The notes: generated from the letters alone by a model not told the origin. 64,000 nt of DNA from Eopsaltria australis (GCA_034509425.1 JAVTVJ010001355.1:186001-250000), one strand, 5' to 3'. Shown: positions 21,657 to 33,634, numbered from the stretch's first letter. Numbers and translations: made by a program.

Positions 21657-24600
21657 GACACCTGATCATCCTGAATGGATTCCTGGGACATTCTCTAAAT
21701 CCAGCCATACCCACCCCCAGCCTGGCACATGCCATCCCTCCAAACCCAACCAGCAGCACTCCAGCAAGGAACAAAATCATTAAATCCATCCTCCCAACAC
21801 TCCAAATGCTCCCTGCAACACAGGAACCCCTGGACCAGCTTTCCACCATGCCCTGGAGCTCTTTTTTCACCTCTGAAGCTGCAGCAAGAAGAGGTCAGGG
21901 CTGGGCTGCACCCCAGGAGCCCCCAGCTCTGCCCCAGGAGCTGCTCCCCACCACAGCCCTGGGGGAAGTTTCAGGGGTTCCCTTGAACTCAGATTTTCGT
22001 GTTTTGTGAGTCTGGAGCTTGTAGGAAGTGTCAGAGAGGTCAGCAGGAGCACACCACTATTCTCACTGGTGTTTTACATTGAGGCAAGGGCTCGCTGCAG
22101 GTTTAAGAATAAAGAGAGATTTGTAAGGGCTGGAAAAGCAGGGTAGGAACAGGAAAATCCCAATTAGTGTGGAACCACTTATGAATGCTGCCTTATTCAT
22201 TGTAAAGATTTTCTGGATTTAAAGTTAGACCTAAAATTCATTTCATTAAGACTTTGACATACAGAGGGAAGCTGAAAACAGCACCCCAGGCATTGCCCAG
22301 CACCAGCCCTGAAACCAGGCACAAGGCTGCTCCCCCCAGCCCTCACAAATCCTAAGATTGCCTTAATCACAGCCATTTGTATTGTTTTTGAATTATTTAT
22401 ATTGTCTTTATTTGTCTCTGAAATTCTGAGTCACCATTTCTTCCCCCCTCAACAACTGCAGGGAGCAGAAACCTGATTTTATCTTCAAGTGAAAGCTGGA
22501 AAATCCATCTGGCATCACATTTTACAGGCTCTCAACAGCATCCTTCAACTCAGACAGGTCAGGAATTAAGCTGGGCTTTGGGACCTGCCTGGTTTCCTTT
22601 ATCCCAGCCCAGGATTTCCCAGCAGGAGCAGTGTGGGATTCCATGGGCTGCATTTGTCCCCCTTATCAACAATTAATCCATTTCTCTGCCTGGAATCCCA
22701 GCAGAGGCAGTGGAGCAACTCGAGGGGAAAGGTGAGAGCCTCAGCAGATCCTGAGGTTGCTGTCATTTTGTTGAAACACAATTTCCCAAATCAAGGTCTC
22801 CCTCTCCAGTGCTGGAATCAGACAAATCTGCATGAAGCACAAAGGAAAAGTGACAACAAATAAGGAATGTGTCCTACTCCTCCAGGCTGGTGTGCAGCCC
22901 AACCTGCCAGCAAAATCTGCCTGCAAAATAATTCATCTGTGCCACCTTGCCAGAATATTGTCATTTCAGAGGAAGGCCTGGCTTTTTAATTACAGGGAAT
23001 GCTGTAAAAGGTGTTATCATTCTAATTGTGCATTAAGAGAAGTGTTGTGGTAGTAAGGATGTATCAGGTGGTATTGGGGAGGACAAAGCCGAGATGGGAG
23101 CGTGGAGGAAAGGCTGCAATTATTCCATGTGAGCTGGGACAGTTCATCATCGTGCTGGTTTGCATTTCAAAACCAGTTCTTGTCTCTCCTTTTGGCAAAG
23201 TGGCATTTTGCAGGGAGAGAGCCACGAGTTGTTCTCACGGGCTCTGAAAATGAAGTTAAAAATGAGGATAAATCCAAGGCCATTCCCAAGCAGGAGCTGG
23301 CAGGGCACAGCCAGGGCTCCAGGGATGGGCACTCACAGCTTGGGGGACTCACACTGCTGCTGGGTAACATTTAGCTTCCTGGAGTTTTAGGAAGTAAAAC
23401 TTCATAAACCCAAGGTTTAGGAAGTAAATCCTTCTATCCACTGAGTTAAGTGCAGAACGAGCTGTTCTTGCTGACTGATTAAAATAAAAAACCCAAATTC
23501 AACCTAAAGCAACCCCCCTTGAGAGGCAGCAGGCTCTGTGAACGGGCAATTTGAGGGCAGTGTTTGGGGAATGAGGCACTGAAGCAGAACAAGAAACCAC
23601 AAACCACAGGATTAGATCCAGGCAGGCTCCAGTCCTGAGGCTCAGGTGGGTTCTGACCCTGGCTGGAGGGAGCAATAACCCGACTGCCACGCTCAGTAAT
23701 GCAACATTAAACTCATTTTCTAAGCACACACACCCGCACAAAGGTGGCTCAGGAGTGGTGTGTGCAGGGCAAAATGGCACAGAGGTGAAATTGGTACCAG
23801 TGGGGAAGAAAATCTTTGAGAAATTTGATTTAGAATGAAAATGGAATGGGTCAAAGCCGTGGGAAATGATTGCCTTGCACAGGATGGGCAGCGTGGGCCA
23901 AGCCCACACAGCAAAGCCAGCACCAACCTGGCAGTGCCACCTCAGCTGGACACTGGGGACAGCTCAGTGTCACCATGGAGAGACTCAGCCCTTCTGCCTG
24001 AAGCAGCTCTCCATGGGATTCGTGTTCCTGGTGGCACTGGGACCATAGGGAGCAGGTTAGAGGAGCACAGGTTTATCCTGATGGTGTCCCTTTGGCCACT
24101 CTGCTCTGGGGACACTCTAACAAGAACTCAAATTAAACTCCAGTGCTCCACCAACCTCCCCTTCCCTGCAGGGATTTCTCCAGAGCAGCTGAACCACAAA
24201 ACAGCCCAGCTGGGAGCACAATTTAAAGCATGGCTGGGAAGGGAACGTTGCATTTGTCCCTCTGCACTCAGGCACTTTTCCCTCATCCCCCTGCATTCAA
24301 ACACTGATGCCTTTTTCTTGATCTTAGAAATTAAGAGCTGGACACAGTCAAAGGGGTTTTATTTTGGTATTTAATAAGGATTTTTATGGTGCAATAATTT
24401 GTCAAGGTGGAATATGCCAAAATGCTCATTACCATAGATCACATATAAAATATTATAAATCTTGCAAATTAGCATATCTAACAAAGATACTCCAATGAGA
24501 GGCTTGGATAAATAGTGTGACATTTCTTTATTTTAAAGTATTTTCCTTTGAATGGATATGTTTTAGAAGGGGCTTTGCTTTCTCAAGATAACATAAGGAT

Positions 24601-24722
24601 TTTTGGCCTCTAACCATGAGGCCTTTAGGATGTTTGGTTTTTTTGGCTTAGCAGAACAACAGGACTGTGCTAAGAAATCAGATTTAAAGAATTATAAGCA
24701 CGCACATTAAGGGTATTGAGAA
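21657..24722. other. Long unique non-coding stretch
   Basis: No recognised gene or mobile element is seen in about 3 kb. Open frames up to 179 codons (23835-24374, plus) lack recognisable motifs. The A/T-rich segment at 24370-24720 lies directly upstream of the 77-codon ORF. Confidence 0.45.
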
Positions 24723-24731
24723 TATATAAAA
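24723..24731 (+). promoter_or_regulatory. TATA-like box upstream of the 77-codon ORF
   Basis: 'tatataaaa' lies 32 bp before the ATG at 24763. If it works as a TATA box, transcription would start around 24750 and leave a very short leader. The surrounding DNA is A/T-rich, so a chance match is quite possible. Confidence 0.2.
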
Positions 24732-24762
24732 GGCACATAAAAAGAAAAGGCAAAAAACCATT

Positions 24763-24996
24763 ATGGCATCAGCACAGCCAGCACCACCCACTCTTCCACA
24801 GAGAGAAGGATTTACCCTGGCAGTGCCTCTCAGGAAGCTCCTGCTGAAGCCTCCAGGAGCAGAGCTGCTGGAATTGATGCTTCAGAAGAGCCCAGAGTGG
24901 AGTTACACGAGGATACAGCAGGAGGAGATGAGGATGAGGCAGAAATTACAGCAGGGACTCGTTGTTCCACAGCCCCAAATCCCTCCTGGGTCATAG
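24763..24996 (+). CDS. Possible 77-codon ORF of unknown function
   Basis: This is the most protein-like open frame in the window that is not made of repeats. The ATG has a good context (A at -3, G at +4). The predicted protein has a Pro/Ala/Gln-rich N-terminus, a leucine-rich centre with 'ELLELMLQKSPEW', and a charged helix-prone segment 'RIQQEEMRMRQKLQQ' before a Pro-rich end. I see no signal peptide, membrane segment, Cys pattern or known domain. It could be a small gene, an exon, a decayed retrocopy or chance. No splice sites or poly-A signal clearly bound it. Confidence 0.22.
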   Translation: MASAQPAPPTLPQREGFTLAVPLRKLLLKPPGAELLELMLQKSPEWSYTRIQQEEMRMRQKLQQGLVVPQPQIPPGS

Positions 24997-25300
24997 TCCA
25001 CTTGCTGCTGCTGGATGCACAGTGCTGGGATCCACGTGAGGAAAAGCAGGAAGGAGATTAAAATGTTCCATCATTTGCAAGGGCTCCCCAGATGGATGGC
25101 AGAGAGTGCTGGAAGAGCAGCTCAGCCCAGAGCCCTGCACGGGCTCTGATGGTGCTGGGAGCGCACAGCGAGCGAGGGGGAGGGATGCACACGGGGCTCA
25201 TCCAGGCAAGGGAGAGAATTCCTGCAGTCAGCTCCTGTGGCTCCTGTCCCAGCAGCGTCCAGGTGACACAGGTGGCCTTGGCGTGGTCCCACAGGGCTTG
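24997..25300. other. Unique non-coding stretch
   Basis: This GC-richer sequence leads into the 38-bp minisatellite. No gene is recognised. Confidence 0.5.
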
Positions 25301-25855
25301 GAGGAGCAGCCAAACCACACCTGAACCCACCTGACCTGCCAGGAACAGCCAAACCACACCTGAAACACCTGATCCACCAGGAACAGCCAAACCACACCTG
25401 AAACACCTGATCCACCAGGAACAGCCAAACCACACCTGAAACACCTGATCCACCAGGAACAGCCAAACCACACCTGAACCATCAGGAACAGCCAAACCAC
25501 ACCTGAAACACCTGACCTGCCAGGAACAGCCAAACCACACCTGAAACACCTGATCCACCAGGAACAGCCAAACCACACCTGAACCCACCTGACCTGCCAG
25601 GAACAGCCAAACCACACCTGAACCATCAACAGCCAAACCACACCTGAAACACCTGATCCATCAACAGCCAAACCACACCTGATCCATCTGATCCATCAGG
25701 AACAGCCAAACCACACCTGAACCCACCTGACCTGCCAGGAACAGCCAAACCACACCTGAAACACCTGATCCACCAGGAACAGCCAAACCACACCTGAAAC
25801 ACCTGATCCACCAGGAACAGCCAAACCACACCTGAACACCCCTGACCTGCCAGGA
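25301..25855. repeat. 38-bp minisatellite, about 14 copies
   Basis: Units of about 38 bp contain 'gaacagccaaaccacacctg' followed by either 'aaacacctgatccac' or 'aacccacctgacctgc'. These two variants alternate irregularly and some units are shortened (near 25476-25495 and 25625-25690). All three minus-strand frames are open across the array (Val-Trp-Leu-Phe-Leu repeats), because 38 bp shifts frame at each unit and the unit lacks stops on that strand. Confidence 0.97.
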
Positions 25856-27595
25856 AGCACCCCCTGCCACCAGCCTGGGCTGGGCAGGGCCCACGTGGCC
25901 GCAGCACATCAGTGATGTCACACAGACAGACCCAAAAGCTACATTAATATAAAAAGGAAAAAACATCATCAGCCTCAGATGGAAAGTTTCTTTGGAAAAT
26001 TCTGCCCTGAATCTCTTTGGCAGAGCCCAGAGGGGAAATCTTCCACCTGTATTAACTCGTTTCATGTCCATTGATTTTTGTTTTACCATCCCACACGGCT
26101 CCTGAGCACCTTCCAAATGATCTGAGGGCTGGACACAGCCCAGGAGAGGTTTCCATTTGCTTTGTTTGTACTTTTATGAATCACTGCTGCTTTTCCCTGG
26201 GATTTTATTGCCCTGTGAATGAGGATGCAATGCAGACAGCTGCTTTTCTTTTTGCTGGGACAGAGCTGAGTGGGAATAAAGCCAAGAGGAATGCACTCCC
26301 CTTTCTCGTTTTCCATGGAGAAAGGTTTGAGACCATCTCTTTAAAAGCTTTTCCTACTGAAGACTTAATTTAACAGCAGATTTTATTCACTGATGTCCTG
26401 GGATGGGATGAGGCCATTCCCTCAGAGGATGCAGAAATCACAGATCACTGGCAGAGCCTCCCAGGCCAGGCAGCAAGGAACTGGTGAAATCCCATCTGCC
26501 TGAAGAGCTGTGGGAGCTGCACATTTGGAGGTGCCAAACAGGAAAATCAAAGAATCTGTGGCCACCAGAACCCTTTTTCCTTACAAGAAGTGTCAGCACA
26601 ACATCCAGAAATGATCAAAAATGGACAAAACCTCCTTCAGTTCAATTCCCCCACATGCAACAGGTCCCTGCCCTCCACCTGCTGTTCCTTTTTGACTCCA
26701 GAGAGAGGAGTGGGAGTGGCAAACTGAAAAAAACCCTAAATTTAAAACTCTTCAGATGTATAAAAAGCAGAACTTTCTGCTGGTGGCTGCCAGCACACAT
26801 CAATCACTGCTCGTCAGCCCAACCCAGCAGCAAAGCCACAGCACTGGATCCTTGTGGGTCCCCTCCAACTCCAGATATTCCAAGATCCACCAAACCAAAG
26901 CCACCTCCCAGCAACTCGCAGAAAATTCATGGCCCTTCCCGATTTCCTGTGGCAAATTGAAATGATTTCCCCCACATCTGTTTAATCGGAGATGGCTCCT
27001 GAGAGCCTCGTTAACTTGAAATGCCATTGCAGCTTCTGGCTGGCTATTCCCACTCTCCCACTCACAGTATGGCAGGGAGAACAACATCCTCCCACTCTGG
27101 GGAGGGACAGGACCTGCCACACAGAGGGAAGAGCCTGCCAAAAGCTTTGTGAGGCAGCTCTGGGCTGGGGTTGTGGTGTTTGCTGCAAATTTGGGCTGCA
27201 GAGCCCTGAAAATGGGGTGATCCCCCAGAGCGTGGCATCCACGGCCTTGGGGTTTGGTGGAGCAGCTCCAGATTTTGGGGGTGCTGCTTTAAGGGATGTG
27301 ATGGGTATGAAGGAGAAGACTTTATTCAGCTCTTGTGGGGAGTTGCTTGAATTTTAGCCATGGAATCGCTTTCTCCTTAAAACAACTTCTGTGTATTTAA
27401 AAATAGGAGATGGGAGAAAGGCAGCTCCCTCCTAAAGAGCTGCATGGATTGGGATCAGGAAAAACAGAGATCTTGAAGAGCTGCACCACAGAGGAGGAAG
27501 CTGAAACCCTGGGATTCTCAGCCTGTATTTTCCATCCTGTTTGGCAGATCTCTGTAATTTCCCTCCACAATTCCCCTTGTTGTTGTTGCTGTTAC
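25856..27595. other. Unique non-coding stretch
   Basis: No recognised gene or mobile element is visible. Open frames up to 158 codons (26484-26960, plus) carry no recognisable motif. Confidence 0.45.
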
Positions 27596-27740
27596 CATCC
27601 CAGACTGGTTTGGGTTGGAAGGGACCTTAAATCCCACCCAGTGCCACCCCTGCCATGGGCAGGGACACCTCCCACTGTCCCAGGCTGCTCCAAGCCCCAT
27701 CCAGCCTGGCCTTGGGCACTGCCAGGGATGGGACAGCCCC
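27596..27740 (-). mobile_element. CR1 LINE 3' fragment, antisense
   Basis: The block runs from 'cagactggtttgggttggaa' through 'gggaccttaaatccc' and 'ggcagggacacctcccactg' to 'gggcactgccagggatggga'. This is the exact reverse of a CR1 3' end and one of the best preserved copies here. Confidence 0.95.
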
Positions 27741-28580
27741 AGAACATCAAAGCCAGATTCCAGCACCAATAAAACATTAAAGTTTTTCATTTCCAGTGCT
27801 CTCCACAAGAAGGTGTTTGAGGCCACCGGAGGTTTTCCTCAGCCCTACCCCTTCACATTAATGCTCCCAGGGAGGCAGTTCCACTGAAATGTCATTTCTA
27901 ACAAGTTTCTATTATATGGGAATCCTAAACGACCTTGGTGGGGCTCCTGCCTGATCCCAACCTGCTAAAAAGCTCTCCTGGCAGGAGCTGCAGGTGATCC
28001 ATCTTTTCTCCAGGTGCACGCACACAGCCCTGAGTCACGCACCACCAACAGATGGCAAGGATCTGATATTTATGAGCTGCCACTCCTTTTTTCTTTTTTT
28101 TTTCCTAGAAATTAATTTTTCATGAAATCACTTTGAGAAATCTTTGAATTAAGTGAGTAACTTCACTGATGGAGATAACCTAGAATGGGCAGTTTGTCAC
28201 AAAATTATTTGTGATTAATCAATTAAGCAAATGGACCCTCTGGATTTTGGACAAAACACCCAGGGCAGCTGTGATTTAACCCTTCCAGTGGGAATTCCCA
28301 TGGATGTAATAACCATGAGTGTTAATTAAAACCAGGCAGAGGTGGCACAGGGAAGGTGTGACAGCAAAAACGGGACAACAAGGCCAGGAGCGGCACCTCT
28401 GCACCCCGAGAGATTTGCAGATTACAGATGATACACAAAGAACAATTTGGTGGTGGGTGTTTTGTCAAAAGATTTACAGGGTTGGAGTGGCTCAGGTGTT
28501 TAATTGCAGGGGAAGGGGTCTTGATGGGAGCTTTAATTGCATGGGAAGAGCTGGGAGCAGAGCAGGAGCCCTAGAGGTTC
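27741..28580. other. Unique non-coding stretch
   Basis: No gene or clear repeat is seen. There is a poly-T/TTTC run at 28086-28104. Confidence 0.5.
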
Positions 28581-29333
28581 AGGGAGAAACCTCCTGGATT
28601 ATCTTATCATGTGAATAATAATTAAAAGAGGATATAAAAATATATAAATGTAAAAATTAAAAAGATAAAAATATAAATATGTAAATTTAAACTATATGTA
28701 TAAAATATAAAAATATAAATATGTAAATTTAAACTATAGATATAAAAATATAAAAATATAAAAATGTAAAAATTTAAACTGTAGATATATAAATATATAG
28801 ATATATAGAGATGTAGATATATCAATAAATAGATATATAAATATATAAATATGTAAACAAATATAAAATATAAATAAAATAAAATACAAAAATATATAGA
28901 TATGTAGATATATAAATTATATACAAATAAATATAAATAAATATGAATAAATATAAATATAAATATATAGATATATAGATATATATTTATATAAATATAT
29001 AAATATATAAACGTATAAATATATAAATGCATAAATATATAAATGCATAAATGGAAATATACATATATAGATATATAAAATTTCAATATAAAATATATAA
29101 ATATATTGATATAAAGATATAAAATATAATAATATATAAATATAAAATATATAAATATAATGTATAAATGTATAATATAAATATATAAAATATATAAATA
29201 TATAAATATATAAATATATAAATATAAAAATATATAATATACTTCTTCACTTCATTGCCTGGGAATTTCTGGGAGCAGAGTCCCCAGTTGTTCACAGCAG
29301 ACTGGGAGAAACCCTCCTGTATTATATCATCAT
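28581..29333. repeat. Direct repeats of about 30 bp flanking the A/T island
   Basis: A sequence starting 'gggagaaacctcctg' and ending '...atcat' occurs at 28582-28610. A near copy, 'gggagaaaccctcctg' to '...atcatcat', occurs at 29304-29333. They share orientation and have a few mismatches or gaps. The A/T-rich array lies between them, so it may have expanded inside an old duplication. Confidence 0.75.
28618..29242. repeat. A/T-rich array, (ATAAATAT)n-like
   Basis: About 620 bp consists almost wholly of A and T with a few G or C. Motifs such as 'ataaatatataaatat' and 'atagatatata' recur. The strand bias of A over T on the plus strand is moderate. Such DNA unwinds easily and often forms slipped or cruciform structures. 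The minus-strand Tyr/Ile/Phe frames (28622-29086) are artefacts. Confidence 0.97.
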
Positions 29334-29589
29334 ACACATACCATTATATTTACCAATTAATATATTCACATATAATTAATAACAATATAGATATAATATA
29401 TATAGTATAAGAATACAGACAATATTTTTGCTTGGCTTATTGTTTCATCTGGTATACAAATAATACATAATTGTATCATATTAAAATAAACTGAAAGACG
29501 TATTTCTGAAACTCTTCGGAATTGGTTCAAAGGGGATGGGATTGGCCCAGTCCCATCCTGAAAACTGTGGGACTACAGAGCGGTGACAC

Positions 29590-29650
29590 CAACACCATCG
29601 GGGTGGTGACACTGTCAGGGTGGTGACATTGTCAGGGTGGTGACATGCAG
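29590..29650. repeat. 15-bp repeat cluster, copy 1
   Basis: About three to four tandem copies of 'gtcagggtggtgaca' and close variants. The same unit recurs in the same orientation at about 30026-30094. Confidence 0.9.
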
Positions 29651-30025
29651 TGTTCACACAAGGGCATGGACTCCACACGAGATGGAGAAGTGCAGAGACC
29701 TTCATTGAGCAGTGAAAATCCCTTCAATCCCAGCACACAAACAGGACAGAACCTCACCCAAACAGCAAAGATGCACCCAGAGTGTCCCCAATCCCCTGCA
29801 GCATTGCCCAGATGTTCCCTGTGATGGGAACAGGGAAACAATGCCCTGCAAGGGCACAAACCACAATATTCCCACACAATTGCTCCAGAAGGTCACAAAC
29901 CCAGCATTCTTTTGCCCAGCCCATCCCAGGTGAGCTGGATGTGTTTCCATGGTCACCTCTATGGAAAAGGCCAATTCTGGGCCTTCCAGGGCTGCTTTTC
30001 TAGAACCCCCATGGTGTGACCCTAC
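29651..30025. other. Spacer between two matching 15-bp clusters
   Basis: No gene is recognised. A 177-codon minus-strand frame (29702-30235) crosses this spacer and the second cluster. Part of its sequence is repeat-derived and it has no recognisable domain. Confidence 0.45.
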
Positions 30026-30094
30026 AGTGACACTGTCAGGGTGGTGACACCATTGGGGTGGTGACACTGTCAGGGTGGTGACACCATCAGGGTG
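30026..30094. repeat. 15-bp repeat cluster, copy 2
   Basis: About five copies of 'gtcagggtggtgaca'-type units, including a 'attggggtggtgaca' variant like that in the first cluster. Both clusters are preceded by 'ctacag', which suggests that a larger segment was duplicated or an array was split. Confidence 0.9.
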
Positions 30095-31899
30095 ATGCCA
30101 CCACCAGCGCTGCCCTGGATGCAGCAGCAGCATCCCCAGCCCCTGCTCCCACTCCCAACCCCTTAAGGGATGAGTCCAGCCCACTCCTGCTGTCCCAAAC
30201 GCTAAGCTGAGCTTTGCCAAGCCCTGTAAAAACACACACCCACCCTGAGGTGCTGCTGGAGGCCATTATTCATCCAGCAGAGCCAGGGAAATGCAGAAAT
30301 GCCCAAGCTGAAGGAGCTGCTCCCTCTCAGGCTCTCAGAGACATTTTAATTGCAGGGACACTCACAGCTCCTTCCCCTTCGTTGGCTCTGGCTCAGCCAG
30401 GGAGAGGAAAGGGGGGAATTAGGGATGTGCAGGCAACCTGAATCCTGAATCCTGACATTTCCAGAGGCGCTGAACATCTCAGGTCACCACATACTCCGTG
30501 CACAAGTGGGGTGGATAAAACTGGCACGAATGACACGTGGGGACAGCTGGCAGCACATCTGGATGTCCTGGGGACAGAAAAACCCCAAAGCATCTCAGGT
30601 ATTTTAACTCCACAGCTAAAGGGGGCCAGAGGAAATAATTTAGCCCTAAATATTTTCCCTGTTGGTTTCCTACCCTCGTGGGAGCCCTGTTATTTACATG
30701 CATGAATGATTTATTCCTCTATTACCAGTTACCTCCTTTGATTGAATATATTAGTGCCTTTTAAGTTATTTCGAGGCTACAATCATTTTAAAATTAAGTG
30801 ATCCTTGGAGTACCTTTTGGGAGCTGAATGCTAAACTGACAGTTCCATAATGCAAAAAAAAAAATTTAAAAATGGTGGTTGTGCTCATTTTATTTAATTA
30901 AACTGCACTCTTGATCACTCAAACCAAGTGGGAGAATATCAACCTGATTTTTTTTACTTCTAGAGAAGGAATAAAATAAAAAACTGGACATTCTGCTGTC
31001 ATGGTCAAATGTTGTCCTTATTCAGCTGACACCTAAAATGTTCTGTCACACAGCTGTAATTTCATTCAGCTTCTCCAAATGTTCCCCAAAAGAGCAGTTC
31101 TGGGTTTTACCCTGCTACTGATCGATTATGTCCAAGTAGGAAACACTTTAAAAACTTTCCTCCCTTCAAGCTTTGCAAAAGACCTGAATTTAAATGGCAC
31201 TTTTAAGGCTCTTCGGAGCCCAAGTACAACAGCAGCCCGGCTTTTGAAGAGCACACAAAAATACTTCTGGCAGAAAGAAAGGAGTGAAGTGACAAAAAGA
31301 GGAAGATAAAAGCAATTCCAAGTCCCAAACCTACAGAATCCCCTCAGCCTTGGCCTATTCTTTAGAACTAAACCTCATTTTGCAAATCAAAGGACCAGCT
31401 GCTAAACTTGCCTTAAAAAAAGAGGTAAGTCCTGAATGCGGGGCTGAGAGTCCAGGCCTGCCATCAATCAGTCCCCCAGGTCCTCCTGCTCCCGCCAGGA
31501 GTTTCCCCATCCCTGGACCCCCAAATCTCGGGGCTCCAAAGCCCAGGGATGCTCTCCCATCACTGGATCAGTGCCTGGAAAATCAGTTTTCTGTGGGGCT
31601 CCTCGGGAGGTGGCTCAGCTCCGGTCAAGGTTGCAAAACGTTGCACCAAAAAAAGCCAAATGTCTCTGTTTAGAGGCAGCAGTCAGCATCCTCATATATG
31701 GAATTAGATGTTACTGGGAAAGAGGAAAAATAAAGGGGGAAAAAAATTCTCTTTGGACAAAACTTCTAAAAATCCCGAATTCCACATAGAAGCCTTCAAA
31801 GTCGATTAAAAACAATCCTCAAAACACCCCCAGCTTTCACCAGTGCTTAACAACGCCTTTCCCTCTGTGAAAAGACACTTCAAATTGGATTTGCAGTTC
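30095..31899. other. Unique non-coding stretch
   Basis: No gene or mobile element is recognised. The segment at 30690-30850 and parts after 31000 are repeat-free and complex, and could include conserved non-coding sequence. Confidence 0.45.
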
Positions 31900-32660
31900 T
31901 GTCTGCATGTTTTATCTCCCTTTGTGATCCAAGTGATCGCTGCTTTGTAAGATTTATCCCGGGCAATTAATGTATCAAGCTGAGAATCACACGCAGGGAT
32001 TTCCCCGAAGAGGTTTTGGCAGCTCGGGGTTCACAGGGAGCTCCGGCCCGAAAGTCTCAGCCCTCTGGAAGTCATTAAACAGCACGAGGATGTCACAGAA
32101 TTAAAGCCACTCAGTTAAAACGAGCGTGGCACTTTCTGCACCCAAAGCCAACCGTGAGTTCCACCTGATAAAAATCTCAGCTTTTCGGGCCCCCAAACAA
32201 CAGGTGCCGGGTGATAAAAGTCAAGACAAAAGTGCTAAAGCCTCTCACATACTTTCCCCAATTTCTACAGCAACAGAGCTGTGACAGAGGGCTCCTGACT
32301 GCTCAATTTGATGGCCAGGCAGACTTATAAAAGCTGAGTTTCCTAGGGGAAGGCATAATGAAATCAATGCTCTCATGAATATGGATGGCGGGCCGGGGCC
32401 ATCTGTTCGCCACCAACATCTTTCCTTAAAACAAGTTTCGAATATTTCGCCAGAGACGTCTCTCGTGTCTTCATTTCCAGGGATAAAATTAGACCTTGGA
32501 TTTTCACCATCTCCGGTCATTAAGTGCTATTGTTATGGAAATGTGGGGGTTTTGGTTTTTTTTTTTCCTCCGCTGATAATCAAAAGATTGAGCGATAAAA
32601 CAGTTTGACAAAGTTCAGGTGGAGATTTGATCTGTGGAGGAGCTTCACGATATTGACAGT
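31900..32660. promoter_or_regulatory. Candidate conserved regulatory block, CpG-retaining
   Basis: About 750 bp are free of CR1, LTR and tandem repeats. Non-methylated-like CpGs are kept, for example 'agctccggcccgaaagtctc' (32040-32059), 'ggcgggccggggccatctg' (32386-32404, ending in an E-box CATCTG) and 'tttcgccagagacgtctctc' (32445-32464). Avian non-coding DNA elsewhere in this window is much poorer in CpG. Open frames are short. It looks more like an enhancer or ultraconserved type of element than an exon; this is inference. Confidence 0.35.
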
Positions 32661-32964
32661 CAGGGCACGCCGTGTGTAATGTAAATAGAACTCCTCTGTC
32701 CTCCCCCTGGGGAACCAAAGCCTGGGATGTCCTGCCCTCATTTGTACCCTACATCCATCTGATTTCCTTTCGTTTGCAGGGAAAACATCAGAAGGCATCT
32801 TTACTCTGTATTCATGAGCCTGGTGCTGATTTGCATGTGGGGAGCGGGGCAGGGGTGGAGGAGCTGCTGTTCCCAGCTCTGGATGGAGATGGGAGAAATC
32901 CAGGAGCTCCTGGGGTTTGCCAGGGAAGCCAGGTGGGTGCTGGGCTGGATCTGTCTGCATCCCC
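32661..32964. other. Unique non-coding stretch
   Basis: No gene is recognised. Composition turns G/C-rich towards the following satellite. Confidence 0.45.
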
Positions 32965-33135
32965 AGGTCCTGCATTCCCAGGTCCTGCTCCCTTCTCCTG
33001 CATCCCCCAGGTCCTGCTCCTTCTCCTGCATCCCCCAAGTCTTGCTTCCTCTCCTGCATCCCCCAGGTCCTGCTCCCTCTCCTGAATCCCCAGGTCCTGC
33101 ATCCCCCAGGTCCTGCTCCCTCTCCCAGTCCCACA
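32965..33135. repeat. C/T-rich minisatellite, unit about 27 bp
   Basis: About six imperfect units contain 'ccccaggtcctgctccctct' and 'cctgcatcc', with variable lengths. Minus-strand Gly-Cys-Arg-rich frames come from it. Confidence 0.93.
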
Positions 33136-33147
33136 CGGTGGAGAAGT

Positions 33148-33211
33148 TGAGCCTGACCCAGGCAGGGCTGAGCCTGACCCAGACAAGGCTGGGCCTGACC
33201 CAGGCAGGGCT
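33148..33211. repeat. 21-bp tandem repeat, three copies
   Basis: Three copies of a unit close to 'gcctgacccaggcagggct' plus two bases occur in tandem. The 21-bp unit preserves frame. Confidence 0.93.
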
Positions 33212-33519
33212 TATCCAGCCTCAAATGAGAATCAGAGCTCCTGAGTGGCTAAAGCCAAGATGTGGGAACAGAAAACCCAAACCACTGTGGGGACAGACAC
33301 TCCAAACCCTGGAGAAGAGACAATTGAGAGGTGATTTTATCACCACACAGATATTTTAAGGCAAGAGGCAGGACTCTCAGTGTGCCCAGCTACAGCGTGG
33401 GTGGCAACGGGCACCACCTGAAAGGTGGGAAGCTCCAGCTGAACATGGGGAAAAAACGCATTATCTTGTGCCCAGATTGTGGAGTGTCCTCCCCTGAGAC
33501 CCCCAAACCCCCCTGGATG

Positions 33520-33634
33520 CTTTCCAGACCAGCATCATTTCTAATCTCACCCTGAGAAAACACTTGTAAATCTGCTAAATGACTCAAATTTGCAGTTTTC
33601 TCCCTCTCAGTTTGTGGATTGCTGCCTCAGGCAG
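33520..33634 (+). repeat. 115-bp templated copy of 38872-38988
   Basis: This segment, from 'ctttccagaccagcatcatt' to 'tcaggcag', matches 38872-38988 in the same orientation. By eye the differences are two 1-bp gaps and one substitution. It sits inside a CR1, flanked by a 52-bp duplication of CR1 sequence. The copy at 38.9 kb lies in unique DNA, so that one is probably the source. Confidence 0.92.

Noticed and set aside
25058..25907. Three long overlapping minus-strand frames with Val-Trp-Leu-Phe-Leu repeats
   Set aside because: All three frames are open because the 38-bp satellite has no stop on that strand. This is repeat structure, not coding sequence.
28622..29337. Tyr/Ile/Phe-rich minus frames that look like membrane proteins
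   Set aside because: They are translations of the A/T-rich array. Hydrophobic residues follow from A/T composition.
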